Part shown: piece after piece, positions 10,586 through 19,415 of the stretch
Layout of the letters: each line of letters starts with the position of its first letter
Position numbering within the stretch: position 1 is the first letter of the stretch
Assembly: GCA_027596195.1 (NCBI GenBank)
Contig: JADGJG010000396.1
Span: 1-21,224, forward strand
Length of the DNA stretch: 21,224 bases
From: Podochytrium sp. JEL0797
Taxonomy: Eukaryota; Chytridiomycota; Chytridiomycetes; Chytridiales; Chytriomycetaceae
Direction of reading: 5' to 3'
Made by a program: the position numbers and the translations under genes
Notes under the pieces: generated by a model
Seen by the model: only the letters and a program-made list of their open reading frames with translations
Told to the model about the DNA's origin: nothing
Databases searched by the model: none

Positions 10586-11235
10586 TCACTTTGGGGCCAA
10601 AAAAACGCCAGATTTTTTTGCGTTTGCGCGTCTGTTCTGGAACCTACTCAGAGAAACATATTAACATCTATGAAGCATTCGCAAAGCGAGAAACATTGTA
10701 CTCACCAAAACTGGACCTGACGCGTCTCCATGCCAAGCGTGTCTGCAATGGTCTGTCGTTCCTCTGCACTGGGAAACGGGTTCTTCTCAAACTGGGCGTA
10801 GAGGAAGGCTTGTTCCTGGTCGGTGGCTCTGAAGCGCGTACTTTGCTTCGGCGATTTGCGTTTTGTTGTTTTGGGGCTGGGCCTTGAGGCGCGCTTGGTG
10901 GTGGCGGGCGCTGGGACGGGCGGCGAGTCGTCCTCGGCGTGGACGCGATGCTCGGCGGGTGGCGCAAAGTCGAAGGCCGGGGCCGCGGACGAAACCTGCT
11001 TGTTGAAGAAGTCCATTGGGAGCATCATGGGCGGCGCGGCGAAGCTGGATGGGTAGAAGTTGAGTTCGAAGTCCATGGTTGGGCTGGGCGTGAGCTGTTG
11101 GGGGTGGTGCATCATGTGCGGGTGTGCGTAGTGCTGCGGTGGCTGCAGGGGCGGGGGAAGGTGGCGGAAGGGGTTCTGTGCGCGGATATTGTGTTGCTCA
11201 GTGTGCTCGTCTTGGCGTTGCTCGTTGTTGTCCAT
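10586..11235 (-). CDS. Homeodomain transcription factor H1, short C-terminus
   Basis: Two exons, 11235-10706 and 10643-10586, separated by a 62-nt GTGAGT...TAG intron. The product is 195 aa. The N-terminal half is Pro/His/Gln-rich (residues about 20-50) with no known domain. A basic Ser/Lys stretch (113-131) leads into the homeodomain (about 130-189): RFRATDQEQ, KNPFPS in the helix 1-2 loop, METRQVQFW at the exon end and WFQNRRAN across the intron. Asn51 is N180. The intron lies inside the Trp48 codon, as in H6. The protein stops six residues after the homeodomain (GVFLAPK region), so the C-terminal FFFVE motif of its neighbours is missing. A TATA box lies 84 nt upstream. Divergent with H2. 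Nuclear DNA-binding regulator; targets unknown. Confidence 0.85.
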
Positions 11236-11318
11236 TGGAAGTGCGGATGCTGATGATGCAAGTGAAGAGGCTGAAGTGGTTGTTGGCGTGTTTGTGATTC
11301 CCGCCGGAGGCCCAGTTC

Positions 11319-11325
11319 TTTATAA
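11319..11325 (-). promoter_or_regulatory. TATA box of H1
   Basis: TATAAAG on the minus strand, 84 nt before the H1 ATG, in the 601-nt divergent spacer between H1 and H2. Confidence 0.5.
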
Positions 11326-11474
11326 CAGTTTTGGCGTGCTTTTTGTTTGGTCACGCACCCCCCCTGGTCCGAAACGCTCTTTTTGCCAAGCGGAGGACCC
11401 ATCTCCACCTCATGGGCACGGAACTCCGAATCGCGGCCCTTTCGGACGCGCATTCTTGCGATTCAATTGTGCAT

Positions 11475-11528
11475 TTCCAGTGGTATTCCACTGGCATTCC
11501 ACCTCATTCCACTGGCATTCCACCATTG
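11475..11528 (+). repeat. 11-bp-phased TTCCACTGGCA / CATTCC array in the H1-H2 divergent promoter
   Basis: Five units begin TTCCA at 11475, 11486, 11497, 11507 and 11518, spaced 10-11 nt, close to one DNA helical turn. Units 2 and 4 are identical (TTCCACTGGCA). CATTCC, the site known for TEA/ATTS-domain factors, recurs at 11495, 11505 and 11516. The rest of 11236-11836 shows no gene. This is a plausible regulatory array; function is inferred. Confidence 0.5.
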
Positions 11529-11836
11529 CTGCTCACAGGAAAGGGACACGGTGCCACATCGATCGGTCGGGGGCTTTGCCCAAAAGTCAAGCAGTGTCGA
11601 ACTCGAATGCTGGGCCTTTCGTGGAACGGGCCACACGGGGTTTTGTGGCGAGGGCATGTTGATTTGATATGCTGCGTTGAAAGGAACCCTTGACTTTAAA
11701 CTCTGGTGACGCCCGAACAAAAGTGCGACTTGCGAGACTGATCCCGCATTTTCCATCCCTTCTTTCTTGCGACGTGTGAATCAAATTTTTAGAAAAATCC
11801 TCCACTCCGGATTCTTGTCTTCTTCCCTCCTCATTC

Positions 11837-12574
11837 ATGGACGCCGCGACACAAACCGAGACCTTCGAGCTCTCCCGCCAGGCATATGATACCGCCTGGT
11901 CATCCCAGCTGTATGCGGCTCTTCATCAGGTGCAAGCCAGCGTTGATGAATCGGCTGTCCAGCAGCCGCAACCTCATCAAGGGCAAGAAAACGGATTCCC
12001 TCTCCACCGCACCGCCTATCTGGATCAAAGCTACGGTATCGACTACTCCCTCTTGAATGAACTCGAGTCGTCTGCGGAGGATCCGTCGTTGCTGTTCCCC
12101 ATGAGCCATCTCGAACGCGCCCTTGATCAAGAATCAACTTCCTTGAACGAAGACTCGTCGTTCCTTGCCTATCCCGCCTTCTATACCGCCCCTTCATCCC
12201 CCACACCTCGCTTTGCTTTCGACGTGCCCTCCTCGTTGGACGTCATTGGAAACCCAACTGCCCCTTCATCACCAAATTGGACGGCAGGCACCATCTCCCC
12301 CGAATCTTTCACCCCCGTTCCCAAGGCACAAGCCATCACCCGTGTGCCGCAAAAGAAGACAAAGACTCCCCGGTTCAGAGCAACAAAGGAAAAGTTTGAG
12401 TCCTTGTCGGCGAGATTTATGGCAAACCCCTGGCCTTCGAAATCAGAGGCGGACGAGCTTGCATTGGAGTACGACATGACGGCGCGGCAGGTCAGAGTGT
12501 GGTTTCAAAACCGTCGTTCGAATTTGAAGGCGGAGGGGGTGGAGCTTCGCAAACCCAAAAAAGGGACAAGATAG
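11837..12574 (+). CDS. Homeodomain transcription factor H2
   Basis: Single-exon ORF of 245 aa from the ATG at 11837. Residues 1-170 have no recognised domain and include SP/TP-rich text (about 118-160), as in the neighbours. The homeodomain is at about 175-234: PRFRATKEKF, NPWPS in the loop, a TARQVRVWFQNRR recognition helix (Asn51 = N225), then KPKK close to the C-terminus. It is the most diverged of the seven: residue 47 is Val where the others have Phe, the loop has NPWPS rather than NPFPS, and there is no RRxS pair, EPGfD motif or terminal FFFVE. It lacks the Trp48 intron of its divergent partner H1. AATAAA follows 20 nt after the stop. Nuclear regulator; targets unknown. Confidence 0.88.
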   Translation: MDAATQTETFELSRQAYDTAWSSQLYAALHQVQASVDESAVQQPQPHQGQENGFPLHRTAYLDQSYGIDYSLLNELESSAEDPSLLFPMSHLERALDQESTSLNEDSSFLAYPAFYTAPSSPTPRFAFDVPSSLDVIGNPTAPSSPNWTAGTISPESFTPVPKAQAITRVPQKKTKTPRFRATKEKFESLSARFMANPWPSKSEADELALEYDMTARQVRVWFQNRRSNLKAEGVELRKPKKGTR

Positions 12575-12593
12575 ATTATTTTTCATTCGTTAA

Positions 12594-12960
12594 AATAAAC
12601 CCATAACCTCGCGAGGGATTCTGAAAGGACGTGCATTCTGTTGCAAAGGGTAAACGTGCTTCCGAACAAATTTTTCCCTTCAAAGTGGAATGAATTTTTT
12701 AGGTAAGAGATTAGGTAAGAGGTGTGTCTTCAAAAGTCATTTCCTCGTGCGCCATGTGTGCGCATACAAACCCTTGACAGCCACCCGAAACAGAAATTTT
12801 TCCCTTCACTTCGAAGGGTTAACGTGAAACACGCGTGTCTCGAATATCCTGAAGCAATATGGAACTCGTGTTTCAGGGTACTGGCCTTCTTCAGCTCCAG
12901 GGAGCAGAACACTTGTGGCAATATTGAGATATTCTTATCAAGCACGTGTCCATATATTAT
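12594..12960 (+). repeat. Spacer duplication, copy A
   Basis: Begins at the AATAAA after H2 and matches 13468-13836 in order. Shared landmarks are CATTCTGT-GCAAA, GTGTCTTCAAAAGTCATT, CAGCCACCCGAAACAGAAAT, the palindrome ACACGCGTGT (12829-12838), TCGAATATCCTGAAGCA, CTCGTGTTTCAGG, TTCAGCTCCAGG, and TTATCA next to the E-box CACGTG (12943-12948) followed by TCCATAT. The matched blocks are near identical while the parts between are diverged. Confidence 0.7.
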
Positions 12961-13467
12961 AACGCGTTCGTGCACTTTTGAAGAACTCGCCGATGGCAGT
13001 CGTATACAAACTTGAGAGTCGAGAGCTTAGAATTGATTCGAAGGAATGTGATCCTTTCCTGCGCGCATTCGAGTGGCATTCCAACTATTTTCATTATTTA
13101 GTGATTGGGGGTTAAAAAAATAATACCTCATGAGAAATTGACGAAGGGGGGGAGCTTTCAAAAATTTCCCGAATGGCTTCGCTGGACGGTGGGCTGACCA
13201 TACCTTCCAAGCGCTGTGAGAGCAGAATAGCGGCCCGGAGCACATTTTTAAGTCGACGCAGTAGATTACACGTTTACGCGTTAATAGCGGTAATAAAGAA
13301 AAAAAGGGGGTTGGGAGGTAGTCTTTTTGGTGGTGAGACGGATAAGTGGTAGTAATGCCCTTAATGGATGGGTGGGTGGGTTTTTAGATGAGCGAAAGAG
13401 GAGGGAAAGGGGACGACCAACAACTTCAACGCTGCTACTAATCATTCTCTATACTTAGTTGTTCAAA

Positions 13468-13836
13468 AATAAAACTATATCCTCGCTATGGGACGCCATG
13501 AAGGTCATTCTGTCGCAAACGAAAAACGTGTTTCCGAGCAGAGCAGCAGCAAACGATTTTTCGATGAGAGGCGGAATGGAATTTTGAATTTGAAGTGATT
13601 GTACATGGAGGTGTCTTCAAAAGTCATTATCTCCATGTGCGCGCCATGTGCGCTTTCAAACTCTTGGCAGCCACCCGAAACAGAAATTTTTCCCGTCTCC
13701 TTTCGTTAATGTGAAACACGCGTGTCTCGAATATCCTGAAGCATGCAGAACTCGTGTTTCAGGTTCCTGGCCTCCTTCAGCTCCAGGTGGCAGAACTTTT
13801 GACAACTTTCTTATCAGGCACGTGTCCATATCCATA
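13468..13836 (+). repeat. Spacer duplication, copy B, in the H3 upstream region
   Basis: Second copy of 12594-12960, again starting at AATAAA. ACACGCGTGT is at 13716-13725 and the E-box CACGTG at 13819-13824, both kept with their flanks. It ends about 185 nt before the H3 ATG, so it could supply H3 regulatory sites. The segment between the copies (12961-13467) holds no gene that I can see; it may once have held a further copy of the gene unit. Confidence 0.7.
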
Positions 13837-13943
13837 CAAAAAAACCCTCATTTGAAGAGGCTTGAGGGCTTGAAAATTTCTTTCGGAAAGTGGAGGCGTC
13901 GCAAATCGAAATTTTTTGTTGGAGGCTCTGAGGCATGAAACGA

Positions 13944-13957
13944 TATAAATAGGGCAG
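13944..13957 (+). promoter_or_regulatory. TATA box of H3
   Basis: TATAAATAGGGCAG lies 77 nt before the H3 ATG. The trailing AGGGCAG also follows the TATA-like TTTAAA of H7 (19856-19868), which suggests the paralogues kept a common core promoter. Confidence 0.6.
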
Positions 13958-14020
13958 AAAAAGCCCCAAACGACGTGTTTCAATATCAGCCAAATAGAAT
14001 TCTAAAACAATCCCACACGA

Positions 14021-14950
14021 ATGGATTCCCCTACGGCTCAGAACGACAGCACGCTCGAGTTTGCTGTTCCCAGTCACTCGATTGACTCCTTCATGTCTAC
14101 CCCGCAACAGCTTTTATCTCCAATGACGACCCCTCCTCGCATGAAGCTCAGCATTCCCTCGCTTTCTGCCAACTTCACGTCAGCTCCAAACCCGACTCCA
14201 ACGGACGCCTACTTCATGCACAACTTCTTCCCCCTCCTGCAGCCCCAAATCAACTTTAACGAGTCCGACCTCTTGCATGCCCACCTCGGCAACATGGACA
14301 TCATGTCTCCCATGGACCAAAACTCCGACGGTAGCCAGTACGCCCAATTCAACTTTATGGACCAACTTCTCATGAACGAGGCAACTACTCCCATCTCCCT
14401 TCAATCGCCTGCCCACGAAGCCTTCTACCAGTTCCCAGTCATGGACCCTACCCTCCTGCAATCCAACTCGGCGAACAGCACCCCCATGCAACACCCACTC
14501 TCTATTCCCTCCTTTGACGAGTCCCTGGATTCTCCACCCTTGTCTCCAAGAGCTCTCAACAAGTCCCCCACAACGCCCACCGCACCCGGACTCAGCAACG
14601 CGGACAAGAAAAAGAAAAAGATGCGTTTCCGCGCCACCGAAGCTGAACTCACGTTCCTGTTGACAGTGTTTGAGGCAAACCCGTTCCCAAGCACGCGTCA
14701 GAGAATTCAGCTCGCCGAGAAGCTCGGGTTGGACCCCAAGCAGATTTTGTTTTGGTTCCAGAACCGTCGCGCCACGTTGAAGTCAAATGGGATTCTCGCC
14801 GTCAAGCCAAAAAAGACCAACTCGACTACTAACTATGCTTTCAAGAAGAACCAGAACTACACGTTGAGCCCGTTGTCGGCAGATAATCCGTTCTTTTATG
14901 TGGCGGAGAAGGGGGGGCTGGTGAATGTGGAGGCAAAAGACGAGGAATAA
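14021..14950 (+). CDS. Homeodomain transcription factor H3
   Basis: Single-exon ORF of 309 aa; the ATG at 14021 follows a TATA box. Residues 1-195 are low-complexity, rich in Ser, Pro, Asn and Met, with SP/TP sites at 165-190. A Lys run (196-200) leads into the homeodomain (about 198-257): RFRATEAEL, FEANPFPS, LGLDPKQILFWFQNRRATLK (Asn51 = N248, residue 47 Phe). The conserved tail follows: VKPKK (261-265) and LSPLSADNPFFYV (282-294). Among H3-H7 it alone lacks the RRxS motifs, though LSIPS stretches at 43-47 and 160-164 may be relics. Downstream gene H4 is co-directional after a 649-nt gap. DNA-binding regulator, nuclear; targets unknown. Confidence 0.9.
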   Translation: MDSPTAQNDSTLEFAVPSHSIDSFMSTPQQLLSPMTTPPRMKLSIPSLSANFTSAPNPTPTDAYFMHNFFPLLQPQINFNESDLLHAHLGNMDIMSPMDQNSDGSQYAQFNFMDQLLMNEATTPISLQSPAHEAFYQFPVMDPTLLQSNSANSTPMQHPLSIPSFDESLDSPPLSPRALNKSPTTPTAPGLSNADKKKKKMRFRATEAELTFLLTVFEANPFPSTRQRIQLAEKLGLDPKQILFWFQNRRATLKSNGILAVKPKKTNSTTNYAFKKNQNYTLSPLSADNPFFYVAEKGGLVNVEAKDEE

Positions 14951-15000
14951 GGGTTTATTGTGCAGGTTCTCGCGTGTTAATTTGGCTTTCGGCTTTGTAG

Positions 15001-15006
15001 AATAAA
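15001..15006 (+). terminator. Poly(A) signal AATAAA of H3
   Basis: AATAAA 51 nt past the H3 stop. The remaining H3-H4 spacer up to 15599 shows no gene; it has a GCGATCGC palindrome near 15206 followed by a short CAAAGA(C/G) iteration. Confidence 0.5.
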
Positions 15007-15599
15007 AGGAAAAAATGAGATTGGAAGTCGTTGTTGTTTTGAAACTGTGGATCGTGTGGGTTTGTTGCCTTTTGTTCATGGAGGGGGAGAGGCGGACATC
15101 ATTCATTTGCGATACCCCGATTGTGCTTCATTCATCGACTCCATTCGCTCCAGTGACTAGATTCGACAATTAATTCATTGCCTGCATTTCGAGATGGGAG
15201 GCGCGATCGCGCAAAGACGCAAAGACACAAGAAATGAAATTTCCAGCGCCTTTGAAAAGCAGTGAAATCAACCGGAGTCACATGCCATCAGCCTTACTCA
15301 TGCTGAAGTCGCACAAGCAGAATATTTCGCCGAAAACTGCAGCTGCAGCGAGTGTGGCACTTTCATCGTTCATTCCCCAGATTACGCATATCCTTTACCT
15401 TGATTCATTCATCAAAGGGTGCCGTTCAATTGGTTGTCTTACGAACGGTGTTCAACAAATGAGATTTTTTTTGAACATATCTGAAACCCCGGGAGGGGGT
15501 TATTAAATTTTTCGGACTGCATTCGCACAAAAGGGCTTGCGAAATCACTCCAACCCCCACACCAAAAAAAGCGGCTTGAGATTCCTATCTACAAACGAG

Positions 15600-16589
15600 A
15601 TGCAAGCAGAGGGACCCCAGCAGCAATACAGCCACAGCCAGCCCCAATACGGCGAGCAGCCGACCAGCGATCACACGCTTGCGTATTTCCTGGATCGTCG
15701 TTTTTCTGTGCCCACCATGCCAATGTTCGGCATGCACGGCAACCAAGCTGCTTCTCCTACTAATGATGCCGAGATCCATCATCAATTCCCTTTGGACCGC
15801 CGCATGTCTCTCCCAATGTACCCGCAGATGTCGTCCATGTCGGATATGCTCCACCAACAGCAGACCAATGGCAACAACCCCCAGGGCACGCCATTCGACA
15901 TGTACGGTCAGGATGTGATTGACTTCAACCACCTCTCTCCCGGCAAGCAGCCAAAACATGTGACTCCTTCGACCTTTGTGAACGCCTTCAACGAGCTTCT
16001 GTTCGAGTCTGGCCAGAAGCTGATGGCTCCACAGTACGCGGAAGGATCCTACCCTCAGCAGCAGCAATTCTTCTTCAACAAAGACAATTCCGCGAGTTCA
16101 GACCTCAACAACGCCCCCATGGCCGAGGAAATGCCCGAGTTCCAGGCCGCCACCCAATACAACAACGAGCAGTACAGCTCTGGCGAATTCTCCCCCGTCT
16201 CTCCCCCACACCCTTCGAACAAGGCTGTCGTCCCAACGGTTCTCGACCGCATCAAGCAGGGCGATCTCGGCAAGAACCAGAAATTCAAGCCCACCGAATC
16301 CCAGCTCGGTACTCTTGTCGGCGTGTTTGAAAAGAACCCGTTCCCCAGTGCCGCCTTACGCAACCACCTTGCCGAGATGCTCGACATTCAGCCCAAGCAG
16401 GTCCGCTTTTGGTTCCAGAACCGTCGGGCCACGTACAAAATCAATGGTGTGTATGTCATCAAACCCAAGAAGTCCAAGTCGGGGGCTCCCGTGAAGGGTG
16501 GAAAGTCGGATGATCCCGATTTGGCACCCGTGTCGAGTGAGAATCCGTACTTTTTTGTGGATGCGAGTCGCAAGACGGCTGCTGTGTGA
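15600..16589 (+). CDS. Homeodomain transcription factor H4
   Basis: Single-exon ORF of 329 aa. The ATG at 15600 is chosen because the frame upstream opens only with a TTG. Two N-terminal motifs, DRRFSVP (32-38) and DRRMSLP (66-72), fit both the PKA consensus RRxS and the 14-3-3 mode-1 pattern RxxSxP. The middle is Gln/Asn/Pro-rich. The homeodomain is at about 224-283: KFKPTESQL, FEKNPFPS, LDIQPKQVRFWFQNRRATYK (Asn51 = N274, residue 47 Phe). It continues with VIKPKK (286-291) and a tail motif LAPVSSENPYFFVD. Convergent with H5, 293 nt away. Nuclear regulator, possibly controlled by phosphorylation through the RRxS pair (inference). Confidence 0.9.
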   Translation: MQAEGPQQQYSHSQPQYGEQPTSDHTLAYFLDRRFSVPTMPMFGMHGNQAASPTNDAEIHHQFPLDRRMSLPMYPQMSSMSDMLHQQQTNGNNPQGTPFDMYGQDVIDFNHLSPGKQPKHVTPSTFVNAFNELLFESGQKLMAPQYAEGSYPQQQQFFFNKDNSASSDLNNAPMAEEMPEFQAATQYNNEQYSSGEFSPVSPPHPSNKAVVPTVLDRIKQGDLGKNQKFKPTESQLGTLVGVFEKNPFPSAALRNHLAEMLDIQPKQVRFWFQNRRATYKINGVYVIKPKKSKSGAPVKGGKSDDPDLAPVSSENPYFFVDASRKTAAV

Positions 16590-16763
16590 TTTGGGACTTT
16601 TTTCTGGAGCCCATTCTCTTGTTCTCGCATCTCGTTTATTTTCTGTATACTTCTATTTATCTTTTATCGGTACCATTCTAGTAAAAACTTATAACTTGTA
16701 ACTTTGATCAACTTCTTTTTTCGGCGGAACTTGTTGATTTCGCGTTGATTCGCCAAAAATTGA

Positions 16764-16769
16764 TTTATT
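16764..16769 (-). terminator. Poly(A) signal AATAAA of H5
   Basis: AATAAA on the minus strand 114 nt past the H5 stop, in the convergent H4/H5 spacer. No similar signal was seen for H4. Confidence 0.4.
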
Positions 16770-16882
16770 ATTGTCGCAAAAGATATAGCAGCCCCCAGGG
16801 AAATTGACAACCAATAACCGTGCTGCCTCTACACCAAATGAAAAAGAAGAAATTCTATTTTTTAACGGCTGGAAAAACAAAC

Positions 16883-17992
16883 TTAAAAACTCGCCATCAC
16901 ACTCTTCACAATCTCAACCCCCTCCACTCTCCCCACACGCGTCTCCACAAAAAAGAAGGGAACCCCCAACCCAACCACCTCCACCTTCTTCTTCCCAACC
17001 CCCATCATCACATGCGTCACGCCATCGTCATTCATCCACCCTTCCCCACGCTTGGGTTTCACAACATGCACCCCAAAACTCTTCAAAATGGCACGCCGGT
17101 TCTGAAACCAAAACTGCACTTGCTTGGGCTCGAGTCCGAGTCGGTGCGCGAGCTTGAGACGCAGTGGGGTTGAAGGGAACGGGTTCTTTTGGAATATCGT
17201 GGACAGGAGGGTTGTTTCGGTTTCGGTGGGTTTGAAGCGCGGTTTGGCGGTGCTTGGGGACGTGCTGGTGCTAGGGCTACCCGCTGCGGTAGCGGTGTTC
17301 TTGTCGGGAGAGGTGGGTGGAGACATGACGGTCGGGGTTGGTGGGAACGAGTCGAGCATTTCGAAGCCTGGTTCCGTGTGCAAGTTTTTGGTCACGAGAT
17401 ACTTTTGGGGCGCGAGGAGAGGGTTTGCGGTGATGCGCGTGTTTGCTGAAAAGAGGTGGGTGACTCGGGATGACGTGATTGTGACGAATGGGTTGGGTTG
17501 GAACGCGTAGTCTGGGCTGGCTCCGAGAAAGTCGACTTGCTCTTGCTGATGCTCGTTGACATGTGCACTGGAATGAAAAGAGTGCTCTTGCTGCTCGTTG
17601 TTGAGAAATTGCATGTAGTTTGCAAAGGAGTTGAAGTTTGCGAATGGAGACGCGTATTGGCCATTGTTCGTCATGAATGCGGCGGTGGGTGCGGATGAAG
17701 GGGATGGAAACTGGAATGGCATGGACGTGCGCCTCGTGAAGCTGCAGGATATGTCTGGTAAACTGCCGTTCTGGGACAAGGACATGGTCGGCACGTCTGG
17801 AGAATACGCGAATTCGTGTGAGTATGGCATTTCGGACATGCCGTCCGAGATGCCCAGAGCAGAAAGAAGGCTCAACGATTGTTGCTCGCTTGTAATGTGT
17901 TGGTTGGAGAGGAGCGACAAGTGCGAATCCGGCAACGAATAACGTCGCGCGTCCGTGAATGGCTCAGGTGATGTTGTGATTGCGGTTTCCAT
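16883..17992 (-). CDS. Homeodomain transcription factor H5
   Basis: Single-exon ORF of 369 aa from the ATG at 17992. N-terminal motifs ARRYSLP (15-21) and TRRTSMP (86-92) match the RRxS[LVM]P pattern of H4 and H6. The middle is Phe/Asn/Gln-rich. The motif TEPGFEMLDSFPPTP (206-220), shared with H6 and H7, precedes an SP/TP-rich linker. The homeodomain is at about 248-307: RFKPTETET, FQKNPFPS, LGLEPKQVQFWFQNRRAILK (Asn51 = N298, residue 47 Phe). The tail has VHVVKPKRG and a VPFFFVE block separated by about 35 residues. No intron, unlike H6. A TATA-like TTAAAAAAG lies about 75 nt upstream. Nuclear regulator; targets unknown. Confidence 0.9.
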   Translation of the reverse strand: METAITTSPEPFTDARRYSLPDSHLSLLSNQHITSEQQSLSLLSALGISDGMSEMPYSHEFAYSPDVPTMSLSQNGSLPDISCSFTRRTSMPFQFPSPSSAPTAAFMTNNGQYASPFANFNSFANYMQFLNNEQQEHSFHSSAHVNEHQQEQVDFLGASPDYAFQPNPFVTITSSRVTHLFSANTRITANPLLAPQKYLVTKNLHTEPGFEMLDSFPPTPTVMSPPTSPDKNTATAAGSPSTSTSPSTAKPRFKPTETETTLLSTIFQKNPFPSTPLRLKLAHRLGLEPKQVQFWFQNRRAILKSFGVHVVKPKRGEGWMNDDGVTHVMMGVGKKKVEVVGLGVPFFFVETRVGRVEGVEIVKSVMASF

Positions 17993-18061
17993 TGGGCGTT
18001 TCAGAGTTGCGGCGTGGTTGGGTTTCAGATGTCAGCTGGAAGGTGAAACAGCAACAACCTT

Positions 18062-18070
18062 CTTTTTTAA
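18062..18070 (-). promoter_or_regulatory. TATA-like element of H5
   Basis: TTAAAAAAG on the minus strand about 70-78 nt before the H5 ATG, at the distance seen for H1 and H3. The rest of the spacer 17993-18411 holds an AATAAA for H6 (minus, 18244-18249) and a TATATATAAAT run near 18321; no gene. Confidence 0.35.
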
Positions 18071-18411
18071 GGAATGTTTGATTCAATTTCGTGGCACGTT
18101 CTAATTGTTCTCGAAACTGAATTTTTCAAAATTTCTTGGCCTTCCTGCTCAGTCATCCCACCAAATGGGTGCCAAATGGGAGACGAAATTGTTTTTAAAG
18201 ACCTTGATAGAAAAGTATATTGTATTTTTTTGATGCTGCATGATTTATTGGAACAGAAAGAGTTGGAACCAGCCCACACTGACTGAAACAGAAAAGAAAG
18301 GAGAAAGGACAAAAAAAAAGTATATATAAATAACGAGCGAGGGGGGTCAGATGCATGGTTGTGAAAGAGAGTCAGAAGAATGTCAAAAAAAACTGGGAAG
18401 AGGAAGATCCA

Positions 18412-19415
18412 TCACGCATCGATAGCCTCAATGTCCTCCATGCCTTGCTGCTGAATATTGTCCACTTCGCGACCAGACTCGACGAAAAAGTAGGAGCTGT
18501 CAGCCGACAGGGGAGACAAGGACATTCTCTTCTTGGTAAAGTTAAAGCATCCCGAGTTGCCCTTCTTTGGTTTCAGCACGTGGATTCCGGCCGTCTTCAT
18601 GTTGGCGCGACGGTTTTGGAACCTGCAAGAAAGCAACATGTTAGGGCCCTGTTTCCCTTTGAAAAAAAATAATCGGAAACTCTTGCTTACCAAAACTGAA
18701 CTTGCTTCATATCCAACGCCATCTTTTCAGCTAACTTCTTGCGCAACGACGCAGAAGGGAACGGATTCTTTTGGAAAATCGTCGTCAACATGACAAACTC
18801 CGTTTCGGTGGGTCGGAAGCGTCCTGGCTTGTTTCCCGAATCGAGCGACGCGCGACGCGCTTGAATTTGCATGGGAGACGAGGGTGGGGTGGACATGACG
18901 ACATCGAGACCGGGCTCGGGTTCCTTCTTGAACAGCTTTTCAGCGGCCATGCGTGGAGTCAGAACAGGGTGGCCCGTGATGACGGTGGGTGCGGGTGGAG
19001 ATGTGGAGGCGAAGGAGCCTCTTCTGGAGGGGGAGTCCATCATCATCTGGTCAACAGATTCTTGAAGGGAGAATTGCTGCATGCTGCTGTTGTTGGTTTC
19101 GAACTGGAGCGCGTTGAACGCGGGGAGAGCCGAAAACGATTCTGGTGGAGATGCGAACTGGTTGATCTCAAACTTGGTCTCTTGCTGGTCCAGGAACTGC
19201 TCGGAAGGGAATGCAAACGGCAGCGACATGCGGCGCACAAAGTCTTGGTCCATTGGCTGTGCATTGAGAAGCTCGGTCATGGACGTTTCGGTCCCCTCAA
19301 AGTAGCCCATCTCGTTGTAAGAAAGCTGGTCCTGCGGGAAGTACGCGGGCAGAGAGAAGCGGCGGTCGATAAGGAGCGGGTGCTCGGGCGGCGACGGGAA
19401 ATGGAAGGACGACAT
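18412..19415 (-). CDS. Homeodomain transcription factor H6
   Basis: Two exons, 19415-18691 and 18622-18412, with a 68-nt GTAAGC...CAG intron; product 311 aa. The ATG at 19415 starts MSSFHFPSPP; the frame stays open upstream but without paralogue similarity. Four RRxS sites: DRRFSLP (17-23), RRMSLP (61-66), RRGS (131-134) and RRAS (187-190); the first two also fit the 14-3-3 mode-1 pattern. EPGLDVVMSTPPSSP (167-181) matches the H5/H7 pre-homeodomain motif. The homeodomain (about 195-254) reads RFRPTETEF, FQKNPFPS, ALDMKQVQFWFQNRRANMK (Asn51 = N245). The intron splits the Trp48 codon exactly as in H1. The tail is IHVLKPKKG then LSPLSADSSYFFVES. Divergent with H7. Nuclear regulator; targets unknown. 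Confidence 0.9.

Noticed and set aside
12961..13467. Decayed homeobox gene between the two spacer duplications
   Set aside because: No WFQNRR-like or NPFPS-like remnant could be found in any frame; the idea rests only on the duplication layout.
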